Assembly (NCBI GenBank): GCA_963971535.1
Contig: OZ020592.1
Span: 126,522,388 to 126,586,387 of the forward strand
Length of the DNA: 64,000 nt
Direction: 5' to 3'
DNA from: Notolepis coatsorum
Lineage: Eukaryota > Chordata > Actinopteri > Aulopiformes > Paralepididae
Shown: positions 21,674 to 32,444 of the stretch, one piece after another
Layout of the letters: each line of letters begins with the position of its first letter
Numbering within the stretch: position 1 is the first letter of the stretch
Notes under the pieces: model-generated
What the model was told of the DNA's origin: nothing
The model's database searches: none
What the model saw: the letters and a program-made list of their open reading frames with translations, nothing else
Position numbers and translations under genes: made by a program

Positions 21674-22545
21674 GCCTTCCCAGGTAGTTGCCTGCCAGGC
21701 CCACAGTCACAAACAGGACCTTCCCAGGTAGTTGCCTGCCAGGCCCACAGTCACAAACAGGACCTTCCCAGGTAGTTGCCTGCCAGGTTCACAGTCACAA
21801 ACAGGACCTTCCCAGGTAGTTGCCTGTCAGGTTCACAGTCACAAACAGGACCTTCCCAGGTAGTTGCCTGCCAGGCTCACAGTCACAAACAGGACCTTCC
21901 CAGGTAGTTGCCTGTCAGGTTCACAGTCACAAACATGACCTTACCAGGTAGTTGCCTGCCAGGCCCACAGTCACAAACAGGACCTTCCCAGGTAGTTGCC
22001 TGCCAGGCTCACAGTCACAAACAGGACCTTCCCAGGTAGTTGCCTGTCAGGTTCACAGTCACAAACATGACCTTACCAGGTAGTTGCCTGCCAGGCTCAC
22101 AGTCACAAACAGGACCTTCCCAGGTAGTTGCCTGCCAGGCTCACAGTCACAAACAGGACCTTCCCAGGTAGTTGCCTGTCAGGCCCACAGTCACAAACAG
22201 GACCTTCCCAGGTAGTTGCCTGCCAGGCTCACAGTCACAAACAGGACCTTCCCAGGTAGTTGCCTGCCAGGCCCACAGTCACAAACAGGACCTTCCCAGG
22301 TAGTTGCCTGCCAGGCCCACAGTCACAAACAGGACCTTCCCAGGTAGTTGCCTGCCAGGCTCACAGTCACAAACAGGACCTTCCCAGGTAGTTGCCTGCC
22401 AGGCTCACAGTCACAAACAGGACCTTCCCAGGTAGTTGCCTGCCAGGCTCACAGTCACAAACAGGACCTTCCCAGGTAGTTGCCTGCCAGGCCCACAGTC
22501 ACAAACAGGACCTTCCCAGGTAGTTGCCTGCCAGGTTCCCACTCC
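21674..22545. repeat. 44 bp minisatellite, about 20 copies
   Basis: Unit GGACCTTCCCAGGTAGTTGC + CTGCCAGGCCCACAGTCACA + AACA. Variation is mainly CCC/CTC/TTC before ACAG and TGCC/TGTC. Confidence 0.95.
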
Positions 22546-22804
22546 GACAAGGTTCACCTGATAAAAAACCAATCGTGCAAATGTCCACATTCAGCCAGAT
22601 TCCGTACTGCCGCCTGCCCATGTTACCCAGGCCTAAGTCCGCCCCTGGGGGGGGGGGGGTAATTATGCTGGTTTCCCCGCCCCTGGACATCTGATGGCAA
22701 TAATATTAGCTTGGCATGTGCTCCATCAGCTCAACAGACTGAACACATGTGACCCTTTCAGTCTGGAAGACATGAGGCTCAACTAACCATTAACACAAAC
22801 AAAG
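22546..22804. other. Intergenic sequence between minisatellites
   Basis: Contains TAAGTCCGCCCCTGG followed by a G run at about 22648, resembling a degraded transposon end. Nothing coding. Confidence 0.35.
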
Positions 22805-23545
22805 GAGCCGAGCGAACTCTACAGGAGGAGGGGCTAACCCTACAGGAGGAGGAGGAGGTAACCCTACAGGAGGAGGAGCTAACCCTACAGGAGGAGGGGC
22901 TAACCCTACAGGAGGAGGAGCTAACCATACAGGAGGAGGAGGAGCTAACTACATGAGGAGGGGCTAACCCTACAGGAGGAGGAGCTAACTCTACAGGAGG
23001 AGGAGCTAACCCTACCGGAGGAGGAGGAGCTAACTCTACAGGAGGAGGAGCTAACTACAGGAGGAGGATCTAACCCTACAGGAGGAGGAGCTAACTCTAC
23101 AGGAGGGGGAGCTAACCCTACAGGAGGAGGATCTAACCCTAATGGAGGAGGAGCTAACCCTAATGGTGGAGGAGCTAACCCTACATAAGGAGGAGCTAAC
23201 CCTACATAAGGAGGAGCTAACCCTAATGGAGGATGAGCTAACCCTAATGGTGGAGGAGCTAACCCTACATAAGGAGGAGCTAACCCTAATGGAGGATGAG
23301 CTAACCCTAATGGTGGAGGAGCTAACCCTACATAAGGAGGAGCTAACCCTAATGGAGGATGAGCTAACCCTAATGGAGGATGAGCTAACCCTAATGGAGG
23401 ATGAGCTAACCCTAATGGAGGAGGAGCTAACCATAATGGAGGAGGAGCTAACCATGATGAAGGAGGAGCTAACCTTAATGGAGGAGGAGCTAACCATAAT
23501 GGAGGAGGAGCTAACCATACAGGAGGAACGTCTCATAACCTCCTT
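22805..23545. repeat. GGAGGAGCTAACCCTA minisatellite (18-24 bp, then 21 bp units)
   Basis: The first part has irregular units of AGGAGGAGCTAACCCTAC. From about 23130 the period is 21 bp (GAGCTAACCCTAATGGAGGAT and the GTGGAG and CATAAG variants). Because 21 is divisible by three, an open frame repeating EELTLME arises on the plus strand and a serine-rich one on the minus strand. Neither looks like a gene. Confidence 0.9.
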
Positions 23546-23677
23546 TAACCCTTTCACTGCCGCACTACCAAACGGTTAACCCTTTCACTGCCACACTACA
23601 GAAGGTTAACCCTTTAATATCACACTGTGTGATAGTAGCAAAGGGTTAACCTTCTGTAGTGTGGCAGTGAAAGGGTT
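23546..23677. repeat. Palindromic AACCCTTTCACTGCC element
   Basis: Two direct units (AACCCTTTCACTGCCGCACT, AACCCTTTCACTGCCACACT), then a hairpin whose right arm is the inverse AACCTTCTGTAGTGTGGCAG. The centre is TATCACACTGTGTGATAG, a perfect palindrome. Same family as 7525-7990 and 62231-62384. Confidence 0.85.
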
Positions 23678-24226
23678 GAATTGGTGATATATGAAGAAGA
23701 CATGGGGCAGCAGTGAGCTTCCGACTCGACCTGAACACGCCTCCTCGCCTCATGTTCGGGGACATTAGGGGCAAGTCAGGCCTCCGACTTGTAAAACATC
23801 CAATAAAATAAATGTAGGGATGCAGCCCGTTTAGTTTGACTATTTAATGTTGTAGACTTTACTGGTAAATCTTCACTATTTACAGACACACGATATGAGT
23901 CTAATGACCGGTCTTCTGAGGGTCTTCTACGGAGGTAAGTCACATTTAAAAAGCAGCGCCCTGCGTTACTCTTGCTTGTTTGTACAACCCACCCGCCTCG
24001 CTCTCTCACATGCACATCTGCTGTTTTGATTGGTAGGTGTTTGGAGCGGGTTGTGTGCCACTTTCGGAGAGCAAAGTGGGACGTTTCATTGCTGCTATCG
24101 GCCACATGAGTGAACCACAGCCCGTTGACTCAACAGCTCAGAATGTAAAGCCGTCCCTCTGTCACCCAGACGTGCTTCTTGTTTCAGTGTGTAGAGGAGA
24201 TGGTGGGCTGACTGCACCAGCCGTAA
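23678..24226. other. Unique intergenic sequence
   Basis: No recognised coding sequence or repeat family was seen. Short frames here have no family resemblance. Confidence 0.35.
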
Positions 24227-24238
24227 CACACACACCCA

Positions 24239-24269
<31 letters not shown>

Positions 24270-24272
24270 GCG
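24227..24272. repeat. (CA)n microsatellite
   Basis: CACACA tract with CG interruptions. Confidence 0.9.
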
Positions 24273-24428
24273 CACGCACCATGACTTTGGCTGTGATCAG
24301 ATCGGATCATTTCTTGTGCTCAAACGCAAAGTGTGGTGGTGGACGTAGATCATCTAAAGTGCACAGGGAGCAACAAGCGATACCTCTGATTACTGTGGCT
24401 ACCTCAGCTAACGTTACATACATTACTA

Positions 24429-24584
24429 TATGAATTGAAAATGGGGGACCCTGATGGAAACAAGACAAACGTCTTTCTCTGGTCTGCATCCCCTTAACAA
24501 TTGTATGTATTGAGCCGTACTGTATTGTACCCATTCTGCAATCTGTTAAATAAAGTTTTCATTCATTCATTCATTCATTCATTC
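24429..24584 (+). mobile_element. L2-like LINE 3' fragment, (ATTC)n tail
   Basis: Starts TGAATTGAAAATGGGGGACC and ends CTGTTAAATAAAGTTTTC + (ATTC)n. The flanks rejoin as minisatellite, with ACTA on both sides as a possible short duplication. Confidence 0.8.
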
Positions 24585-25247
24585 ACTACTGATTACTGTT
24601 GCTAGCTCAGCTAGCGTTACATACATTACTACTGATTACTGTGGCTACCTCATCTAACGTTACATACATTACTACTGATTACTGTGGCTACCTCATCTAA
24701 CGTTACATACATTACTACTGATAACTGTGGCTACCTCATCTAACGTTACATACATTTCTACTGATTACTGTTGCTACCTCATCTAACGTTACATACATTA
24801 CTACTGATTACTGTTGCTACCTCATCTAACGTTACATACATTACTACTGATTACTGTTGCTACCTCTTCTAACGTTACATACATTTCTACTGATTACTGT
24901 TGCTACCTCATCTAACGTTACATACATTACTACTGATTACTGTTGCTACCTCATCTAACGTTACATAAGTTACATACATTACTACTGATTACTGTTGCTA
25001 CCTCAGCTAATGTTACATAAGTTACATTACCTCTGATTACTGTTGCTACCTCAGCAAACATTAGATAAGTTACATACATTACCTCTGATTACTGTTGCTA
25101 CCTCAGCTAACGTTAGATAAGTTACATACATTACCTCTGATTACTGTTGCTACCTCAGCTAACGTTAGATAAGTTACATACATTAACAGATTACTGTTGC
25201 TACGTCAGCTAACATTACATAAGTTACATACTTATGTAACAATCATC

Positions 25248-25831
25248 ATACAAGGTACCCATGTACATGTCAAAATACTTCCCAAAGGTCAGTGAATACC
25301 ACGATCACAACACCAGAGGGAGCTCCACAAATCATGTTAAACCCAGATTCCCAGTAAATGACCAAGTATGGTTTTGTCAATATTCCAATGTAGTTTTGCT
25401 TGTACAGTTGTACAGTGTCCCCCACACCCACCCCCCCCCCCCAACCCCTCCCCCCCACCCACCCAACCACCTCCAATGTACAGTCCCCCCACCCACTCAA
25501 CCCCACCCCACCTACCCAACCTCCTCCAATGTACAGTTTCTATGTCAAATGTATACTCTCTTTTCTGGACTATTTTTGTATCACAAACAGTACTGTATTT
25601 GCAAATCTGGTATGTCATAAATGTATAGATGTAGCAGTACTGTCTATCTGTATGTCATGTGTGTCATATATGTTATGATGAATTGAAAATGGGGGACCCT
25701 GATGTAAACAAGACGAAAGTCTTTCTCTGGTCTGCATCCCCTTAACAATTGTATGTATTGAGCTGTACTGTACTGTACCCATTCTGCAATCTGTTAATAA
25801 ACGTTTCAATCAATCAATCAATCAATCAATC
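25248..25831 (+). mobile_element. L2-like LINE 3' fragment with internal deletion, (AATC)n tail
   Basis: Starts in C-terminal coding sequence (YMSKYFPKVSEYHDHNT), then jumps to CCAGTAAATGACCAAGTATG in the 3' UTR, omitting about 180 bases present at 19968-20147. The rest is nearly identical to the copy ending at 20637. Inside the 43/52 bp minisatellite. Confidence 0.85.
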
Positions 25832-26244
25832 ACATAAGTTACATACATTACTACTGATTACTGTTGCTACCTCAGCTAACGTTACATAAGTTACATACAT
25901 TACCTGATTACTGTTGCTACCTCAGCTAACATTACATAATTTATATTACCTCTGATTACTGTTGCTACCTCAGCTAACGTTACATAAGTTACATATATTA
26001 CCTCTGATTACTGTTGCTACCTCAGCTAACATTACATAAGTTACATACATTACCTCTGATTACTGTTGCTACCTCAACTAACATTACATAAGTTACATAC
26101 ATTACCTCTGATTACTGTTGCTACCTCAGCTAACGTTACATAAGTTACATACATTACCTCTGATTACTGTTGCTACCTCAGCTAACATTACATAAGTTAC
26201 ATACATTACCTCTGATTACTGTTGCTATCTCAGCTAACATTACA

Positions 26245-26283
26245 TACTGTAATGTACCCATTCTGCAATCTGTTAATAAACTT

Positions 26284-26323
<40 letters not shown>
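26245..26323 (+). mobile_element. Very short L2-like LINE 3' end, (AATC)n tail
   Basis: Only CTGTAATGTACCCATTCTGC and AATCTGTTAATAAACTTTTC plus about ten AATC units remain, inserted at the end of the minisatellite. Confidence 0.8.
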
Positions 26324-26326
<3 letters not shown>

Positions 26327-26639
26327 CTGTAAGTTACATACATTATTTATTACCGTTAGCATTGATAGCTAACGCTAGCTAACGTTGGCAACTATCGGTA
26401 CTTTTTCAACATCGACAGCTGTCGGTTTCTCTTCAGATGCCTCAGATTTGTAATCCCTTCCCTCCGTGGATTTGATTTGTGAGCTCTGCGGCTGCGAGGC
26501 GCATAGTTTGAAGTGATCATAGCCTTAATGATGATCATCATTATTGTTTCTAAATGAACCACAGCGCCACCTCTGGTGGAACCCGCTTCCTACCAGTGTG
26601 TCAACAATGTAAGCACAGGAAAACAAGTGAATAACTTTA
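26324..26639. other. Intergenic sequence, nothing recognised
   Basis: A short GCTAACG-rich stretch at 26340-26390 resembles the neighbouring minisatellite; the rest is unique. Confidence 0.35.
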
Positions 26640-26815
26640 AACACATTTTGTACTTTAGTTTTGTATATTGTATATTTTGTATAGTGTTTTGACTTTATTC
26701 TTTTAACTTTTTTTTCAATTTCAGGAGGCTCATACAGAACCAAGCATTTCACTGTAATGTACATGTACCTTATACTGTATGTGACAAATAAAACAAAACT
26801 TGAAACTTGAACTAA
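26640..26815 (+). mobile_element. LINE 3'-end fragment (CATTTCACTGTAATGTACATG type)
   Basis: Carries GAGGCTCATACAGAACCAAG, CATTTCACTGTAATGTACAT and GACAAATAAAACAAAACTTG, followed by repeated GAAACTTGAAC. The same 3' end recurs at 54985-55125 plus 56027-56095. Confidence 0.65.
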
Positions 26816-26876
26816 AAAGACTATTTTCCAGGGGGTCTCCCTTGGTTATGTACGGTGATGACAAGAGCGAGAGAGA

Positions 26877-27035
<159 letters not shown>

Positions 27036-27239
27036 GCGGGAAGGATTGTCAGCATGCAACATGAAAAGCGCTGTTAATTGTGTTAGTTTGGAAATCTGTT
27101 TGTGGTGGAACTGTCTGATATTACGGTGGGTTGCCACAAATAAATCTAAGTACACGGGGGGAGACATTAAAGGGGGCCTAACTAGAAGCCAACTGAAGAA
27201 TTCTAAGTCCCAACTGCGCTAACATTTGCACAAGTCAAT

Positions 27240-27620
27240 TATTTATAAACTCCTATTTTCTGCCATTGAGGAACGCTGCTGCTGCAGCGACGTGAGTGAG
27301 TGATATGTAAATGACAGGGGCTTTGATGTGCTGCGAGGTCTGCATGGCATCTGGGAACATGAGGAACGCTTTAGGACCGCTTCCCTTCCCTTTGTGGAGA
27401 AGCAGCATTCTTCCCCGTTCAGCTGGAGCGACCGCAGCCCGGGGGAGGACATAAAAGCAGCCCCCACCGTCTCCCAGAGCTCTTACGCCTTTAATTTGTT
27501 TAGACAAACAGCCGAGACGTGCGGGGCGGAGGAGACGAGAGCCCGGGGTCCCTGAGCAGGTTCCTGTCCCTAACGAAGACCTCCACTCTGAGACACCAGA
27601 CACGCTGCAGGCAAGGCTAA
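27240..27620. promoter_or_regulatory. Unique block, candidate regulatory element
   Basis: A repeat-free, moderately GC-rich block in a repeat-dominated region. It contains TATGTAAATGA (POU-like), GGCTTTGAT (TCF/LEF-like), GGACATAAAAGC (TATA-like) and the near-palindrome TTGTTTAGACAAAC. No conserved coding sequence was recognised. The regulatory role is inferred from uniqueness and motifs only. Confidence 0.3.
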
Positions 27621-27639
27621 CAATAAGGGCCTAACACTG

Positions 27640-27812
27640 CTTTTGTGTGTGTGTGTGTGTTTGTTTTTGTCTGTGTGTTTGTGTGTGTGTATCATCCCAT
27701 CATCACATCATAACAATATAACAACATAACATCATAATAGCACAACATCATAACATCACAATATCATAACATCATAGCAATGTCATAACAACATAACGTC
27801 ATAACAACATCA
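27640..27812. repeat. TG-rich tract and (ATAACATC)-type repeat
   Basis: GTGTGTGT tracts are followed from 27697 by irregular CATCATAACA / ACAACATAAC units. Confidence 0.75.
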
Positions 27813-27814
27813 AC

Positions 27815-28045
27815 TGAAAACCCATCTGTTCAAACTAGCTTATTCACTGTAACCTCTGCCACTGTCCTATACCCCCCTGCTGTTTGTTTGTTTTGTTATT
27901 TTAACTTAACTGTTTTTATACTCCCTGTTGCTTGTTTTATTGTTAACCTTGACTTTTAACTGCCTTGTGTTTTTTTTTATTTTTTTAATGATCTGTAAGG
28001 TGACCTTGGGTGTCCTGAAAGGCGCCACCAAATAAAATGTATTTT
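27815..28045 (+). mobile_element. SINE/LINE tail-like sequence
   Basis: AAACCCATCTGTTCAAACTAG, TGTAAGGTGACCTTGGGTG and CCTGAAAGGCGCCACCAAAT, then AATAAAATGTATTT. This is a familiar teleost retroposon 3' end; no pol III boxes were seen upstream. Confidence 0.55.
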
Positions 28046-28125
28046 ACATACTTAATTGAATTTGAAGATCAAAGCATGTTGGATTCAAATAACAGGTTCA
28101 ACATGCTTATGGAAACAAAAAGTAT

Positions 28126-28550
28126 ATTCTCCACACTATCTGACTACCTATTACAACAGAGATATAACTAAATCACACTATCTGCCTATATATTACAGCA
28201 GAGATATAACTAAATCACACTGTCTGGCTACCTATTAGAGGCAGAGATAGAACTAAATCACAGTCTGACTACCTATTAGAGGCAGAGATAGAACTAAATC
28301 ACACTATCTGGCTACCTATTACAGCAGCGATATAACTAAATCACAGTCTGGCTACCTATTAGAGGCAGAGATAGAACTAAATCACAGTCTGACTACCTAT
28401 TACAACAGAGATATAACAAACTCACACTATCTGCCTACCTATTACAGCAGAGATATAACTAAATCACACTGTCTGGCTACCTATTACAACAGAGATAGAA
28501 CTAAATCACACTGTCTGGCTACCTATTACAGCAGAGATAGAACTAAATCC
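28126..28550. repeat. About 42 bp minisatellite, about ten copies
   Basis: Unit AGAGATATAACTAAATCACA + CTGTCTGGCTACCTATTACA + GC, with AGGCAGAGATAGAAC variants and some shortened units. Confidence 0.85.
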
Positions 28551-28575
28551 TGATTTGTGTGGCCAAGGGCTGATA

Positions 28576-28790
28576 GCGGCACGGTGGTGTAGTGGTTAAC
28601 ACTGTCGCCTCACAGCTAGAAGGTCCTGGGTTCGACTCCCGCTTGGGGACCAGGTTTCCGCGCTGCCAGGTACCCAGGTGGGGTATCTCCCAGGCCTTTC
28701 TGTGTGGAGTTTGCATGTTCTCCCCGTGCTCGCAAGGGTCCCCCCCCCCCACGATAAGAGAAACCCAATGGAAAAACATGCACAAAAACA
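28576..28790 (+). mobile_element. tRNA-derived SINE
   Basis: GCGGCACGGTGGTGTAGTGG with A-box-like TGGTGTAGTGGTTAACA, and B-box-like GGTCCTGGGTTCGACTCCC about 35 bases on. The body contains GTGTGGAGTTTGCATGTTC and CCCCGTG. The 3' boundary is unclear. Confidence 0.75.
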
Positions 28791-29158
28791 AATAGCTGAC
28801 GCTGTCGCGTCCCTGACGAAGACGGGCAGGAGCACTTGGATTGGGAGTGGTACCTCGCCGACGCCCTGTCTGCTCCCGGCTGCCCTTGGGGGGAAGGATG
28901 ACGGGATGGTTCAAGCACAGAGCTCAATCACATCGGTGACCCTAAAAGAAACCGTGTGTGTGTGTGTGTTCCTGTGTGTGTGTGCCGCCCATCACTGCAT
29001 GTATAGTTGCATGCCGAATAAAGATATTATTATTATCCTTGTCTCAGAAGGCTTGTTCCATGTAAAGGCTGAATACTCGTCTCTTATTTGTGATCTTCGT
29101 TGACACACGTGATGTCTGTGGTATTTGGAATATAGTTAAAACATGACAAGTTACATTA

Positions 29159-29313
29159 AACCAATCAGGCATCACTGGTGAATGTTTATACACGCAAGCA
29201 GTTCCTGCTCCACCAATCAGGCATCACTGGTGAATGTTTATACACGCAAGCAGTTCCTGCTCCACCAATCAGGCATCACTGGTGAATGTTTATACACGCA
29301 AGCAGTTCCTCCA
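29159..29313. repeat. 52 bp minisatellite, three copies
   Basis: ACCAATCAGGCATCACTGGT + GAATGTTTATACACGCAAGC + AGTTCCTGCTCC repeated; the third copy is cut at AGTTCCTCC. Confidence 0.9.
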
Positions 29314-29334
29314 CCAGCTGTAGGAGCCACAGCC

Positions 29335-29582
29335 ACACTGCGGGAGGTAGAGCAGTCGTCTGGTAATCGAGGTTGTCGAGGTTCCCGGTTCGATTCCCGC
29401 TCCTCCCGGGCAGTGTGTCGAAGGGTCCTTGAGAAAGACACTTAACCCCTAACTGCTCCCGATGAGCAGGTTGGCCCCTTGCATGGTTGCCTCTGCTGTC
29501 GGTGTGTGAATGTGTGAATGTGAGGAACAAATTGTAAAGCGCTTTGGATAAAAGTGTTATATAAATGCACCATTAAACCATT
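29335..29582 (+). mobile_element. tRNA-derived SINE
   Basis: A-box-like GGTAGAGCAGTCGTCTGG and B-box-like GGTTCCCGGTTCGATTCCC. The body has CTTGAGAAAGACACTTAACC and CGGTGTGTGAATGTG, and the end is TTGTAAAGCGCTTTGGATAA ... TATATAAATGCACCATT. This is the common fish SINE layout. Confidence 0.8.
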
Positions 29583-29641
29583 TAGTATGCAGCCCTTTAT
29601 ATGCAGTACAGCCATTCACAACATGTGCAACAGATTGTGTG

Positions 29642-29642
<1 letters not shown>

Positions 29643-29688
<46 letters not shown>
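29643..29688. repeat. (CA)n microsatellite
   Basis: About 23 CA units. Confidence 0.95.
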
Positions 29689-29692
<4 letters not shown>

Positions 29693-29999
29693 CAGTTCCA
29701 AAATAATAGTCACATGTTCAAAGTGTTTATTTAACATAACAAGGAGACAAGACAATTGACCAACATCTAAATTGTTAGAGGAAAGCCTAGAGCCACTGTG
29801 AGAAAAGCCCTGCCCCCCTCCCCCCGCGCCCCCACCCCATCCCACCCCCTCCCAAACAAGCGGTTCCCCTGCAGGTCCTCCGCCCAGATGGCAGACCTGA
29901 TATGGGCTGAAGCACGTAAAACCACAACTTTTATGTAGATGAAATTAGAGGCCTCTCCAGTGCCTTTTTTCCCAATATGTGTTTAATTGCAGCTTGGTC
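29689..29999. other. Unique sequence at the left edge of the large array
   Basis: Contains a C-rich tract at 29815-29855. No coding sequence was recognised. Confidence 0.35.
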
Positions 30000-32444
30000 G
30001 GGGGCAGGCCTGAGGGGCCAGAGGCTGTCTTCATGGCCTGAGGGCCTGAGGGGCCAGAGGCTGTCTTCATGGCCTGAGGGCCTGAGGGGCCAGAGGCTGT
30101 CTTCATGGCCTGAGGGCCTGAGGGGCCAGAGGCTGTCTTCATGGTCTGAGGGCCTGAGGGGCCAGAGGCTGTCTTCATGGTCTGAGGGCCTGAGGGGCCA
30201 GAGGCTGTCTTCATGGTCTGAGGGCCTGAGGGGCCAGAGGCTGTCTTCATGGTCTGAGGGCCTGAGGGGCCAGAGGCTGTCTTCATGGTCTGAGGGCCTG
30301 AGGGGCCAGAGGCTGTCTTCATGGTCTGAGGGCCTGAGGGGCCAGAGGCTGTCTTCATGGTCTGAGGGGCCAGAGGCTGTCTTCATGGTCTGAGGGTCTG
30401 AGGGGCCAGAGGCTGTCTTCATGGTCTGAGGGCCTGAGGGGCCAGAGGCTGTCTTCATGGTCTGAGGGCCTGAGGGGCCAGAGGCTGTCTTCATGGTCTG
30501 AGGGCCTGAGGGGCCAGAGGCTGTCTTCATGGTCTGAGGGGCCAGAGGCTGTCTTCATGGTCTGAGGGGCCAGAGGCTGTCTTCATGGTCTGAGGGCCTG
30601 AGGGGCCAGAGGCTGTCTTCATGGTCTGAGGGCCTGAGGGGCCAGAGGCTGTCTTCATGGTCTGAGGGGCCTGAGGGGCCAGAGGCTGTCTTCATGGTCT
30701 GAGGGCCTGAGGGGCCAGAGGCTGTCTTCATGGTCTGAGGGGCCAGAGGCTGTCTTCATGGTCTGAGGGGCCAGAGGCTGTCGTCATGGTCTGAGGGCCT
30801 GAGGGGCCAGAGGCTGTCTTCATGGTCTGAGGGGCCAGAGGCTGTCTTCATGGTCTGAGAGGCTCTAGACTGTCTTCATGGTCTGAGGCTCTAGACTGTC
30901 TTCATGGTCTGAGGGGCTCTAGACTGTCTTCATGGTCTGAGAGGCTCTAGACTGTCTTCATGGCCTGAGGGGCTCTAGACTGTCTTCATGGTCTGAGGCT
31001 CTAGACTGTCTTCATGGTCTGAGAGGCTCTAGACTGTCTTCATGGTCTGAGGGGCTCTAGACTGTCTTCATGGTCTGAGGCTCTAGACTGTCTTCATGGT
31101 CTGAGAGGCTCTAGACTGTCTTCATGGTCTGAGGGGCTCTAGACTGTCTTCATGGTCTGAGGCTCTAGACTGTCTTCATGGTCTGAGGCTCTAGACTGTC
31201 TTCATGGTCTGAGGGGCTCTAGACTGTCTTCATGGTCTGAGGGGCTCTAGACTGTCTTCATGGTCTGAGGCTCTAGACTGTCTTCATGGTCTGAGAGGCT
31301 CTAGACTGTCTTCATGGTCTGATGCTCTAGACTGTCTTCATGGTCTGAGAGGCTCTAGACTGTCTTCATGGTCTGAGGCTCTAGACTGTCTTCATGGTCT
31401 GAGAGGCTCTAGACTGTCTTCATGGTCTGAGGCTCTAGACTGTCTTCATGGTCTGAGAGGCTCTAGACTGTCTTCATGGTCTGAGAGGCTCTAGACTGTC
31501 TTCATGGTCTGAGGGGCTCTAGACTGTCTTCATGGTCTGAGGGGCTCTAGACTGTCTTCATGGTCTGAGGCTCTAGACTGTCTTCATGGTCTGAGGCTCT
31601 AGACTGTCTTCATGGTCTGAGGCTCTAGACTGTCTTCATGGTCTGAGGGGCTCTAGACTGTCTTCATGGTCTGAGGCTCTAGACTGTCTTCATGGTCTGA
31701 GGGGCTCTAGACTGTCTTCATGGTCTGAGGCTCTAGACTGTCTTCATGGTCTGAGAGGCTCTAGACTGTCTTCATGGTCTGAGAGGCTCTAGACTGTCTT
31801 CATGGTCTGAGGGGCTCTAGACTGTCTTCATGGTCTGAGGCTCTAGACTGTCTTCATGGTCTGAGGGGCTCTAGACTGTCTTCATGGTCTGAGAGGCTCT
31901 AGACTGTCTTCATGGTCTGAGGCTCTAGACTGTCTTCATGGTCTGAGGGGCTCTAGACTGTCTTCATGGTCTGAGAGGCTCTAGACTGTCTTCATGGTCT
32001 GAGGGGCTCTAGACTGTCTTCATGGTCTGAGAGGCTCTAGACTGTCTTCATGGTCTGAGGGGCTCTAGACTGTCTTCATGGTCTGAGGCTCTAGACTGTC
32101 TTCATGGTCTGAGGCTCTAGACTGTCTTCATGGTCTGAGGCTCTAGACTGTCTTCATGGTCTGAGGCTCTAGACTGTCTTCATGGTCTGAGAGGCTCTAG
32201 ACTGTCTTCATGGTCTGAGGCTCTAGACTGTCTTCATGGTCTGAGAGGCTCTAGACTGTCTTCATGGTCTGAGGGGCTCTAGACTGTCTTCATGGTCTGA
32301 GGCTCTAGACTGTCTTCATGGTCTGAGGCTCTAGACTGTCTTCATGGTCTGAGGGGCTCTAGACTGTCTTCATGGTCTGAGGCTCTAGACTGTCTTCATG
32401 GTCTGAGGCTCTAGACTGTCTTCATGGTCTGAGGGGCTCTAGAC

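Larger units (their letters stand above)
24383..26245. repeat. 43/52 bp minisatellite interrupted by three LINE fragments
   Basis: Unit CTACTGATTACTGTTGCTAC + CTCAGCTAACGTTACATACA + TTA, about 43 bp. Later units gain ACATAAGTT, making about 52 bp. LINE 3' fragments sit in it at 24429-24584, 25248-25831 and 26245-26323. Confidence 0.9.

Noticed and set aside
28576-28650. Functional tRNA gene
   Set aside because: Pol III A and B boxes are present, but the sequence does not fold as a complete tRNA by eye and continues into a SINE body. The same holds for 29335 and 21543.
29931-30558. Frames repeating MKTASGPSGPQT (minus) and LRGQRLSSWSEG (plus)
   Set aside because: 36 bp period effect; no promoter, splice or domain evidence.
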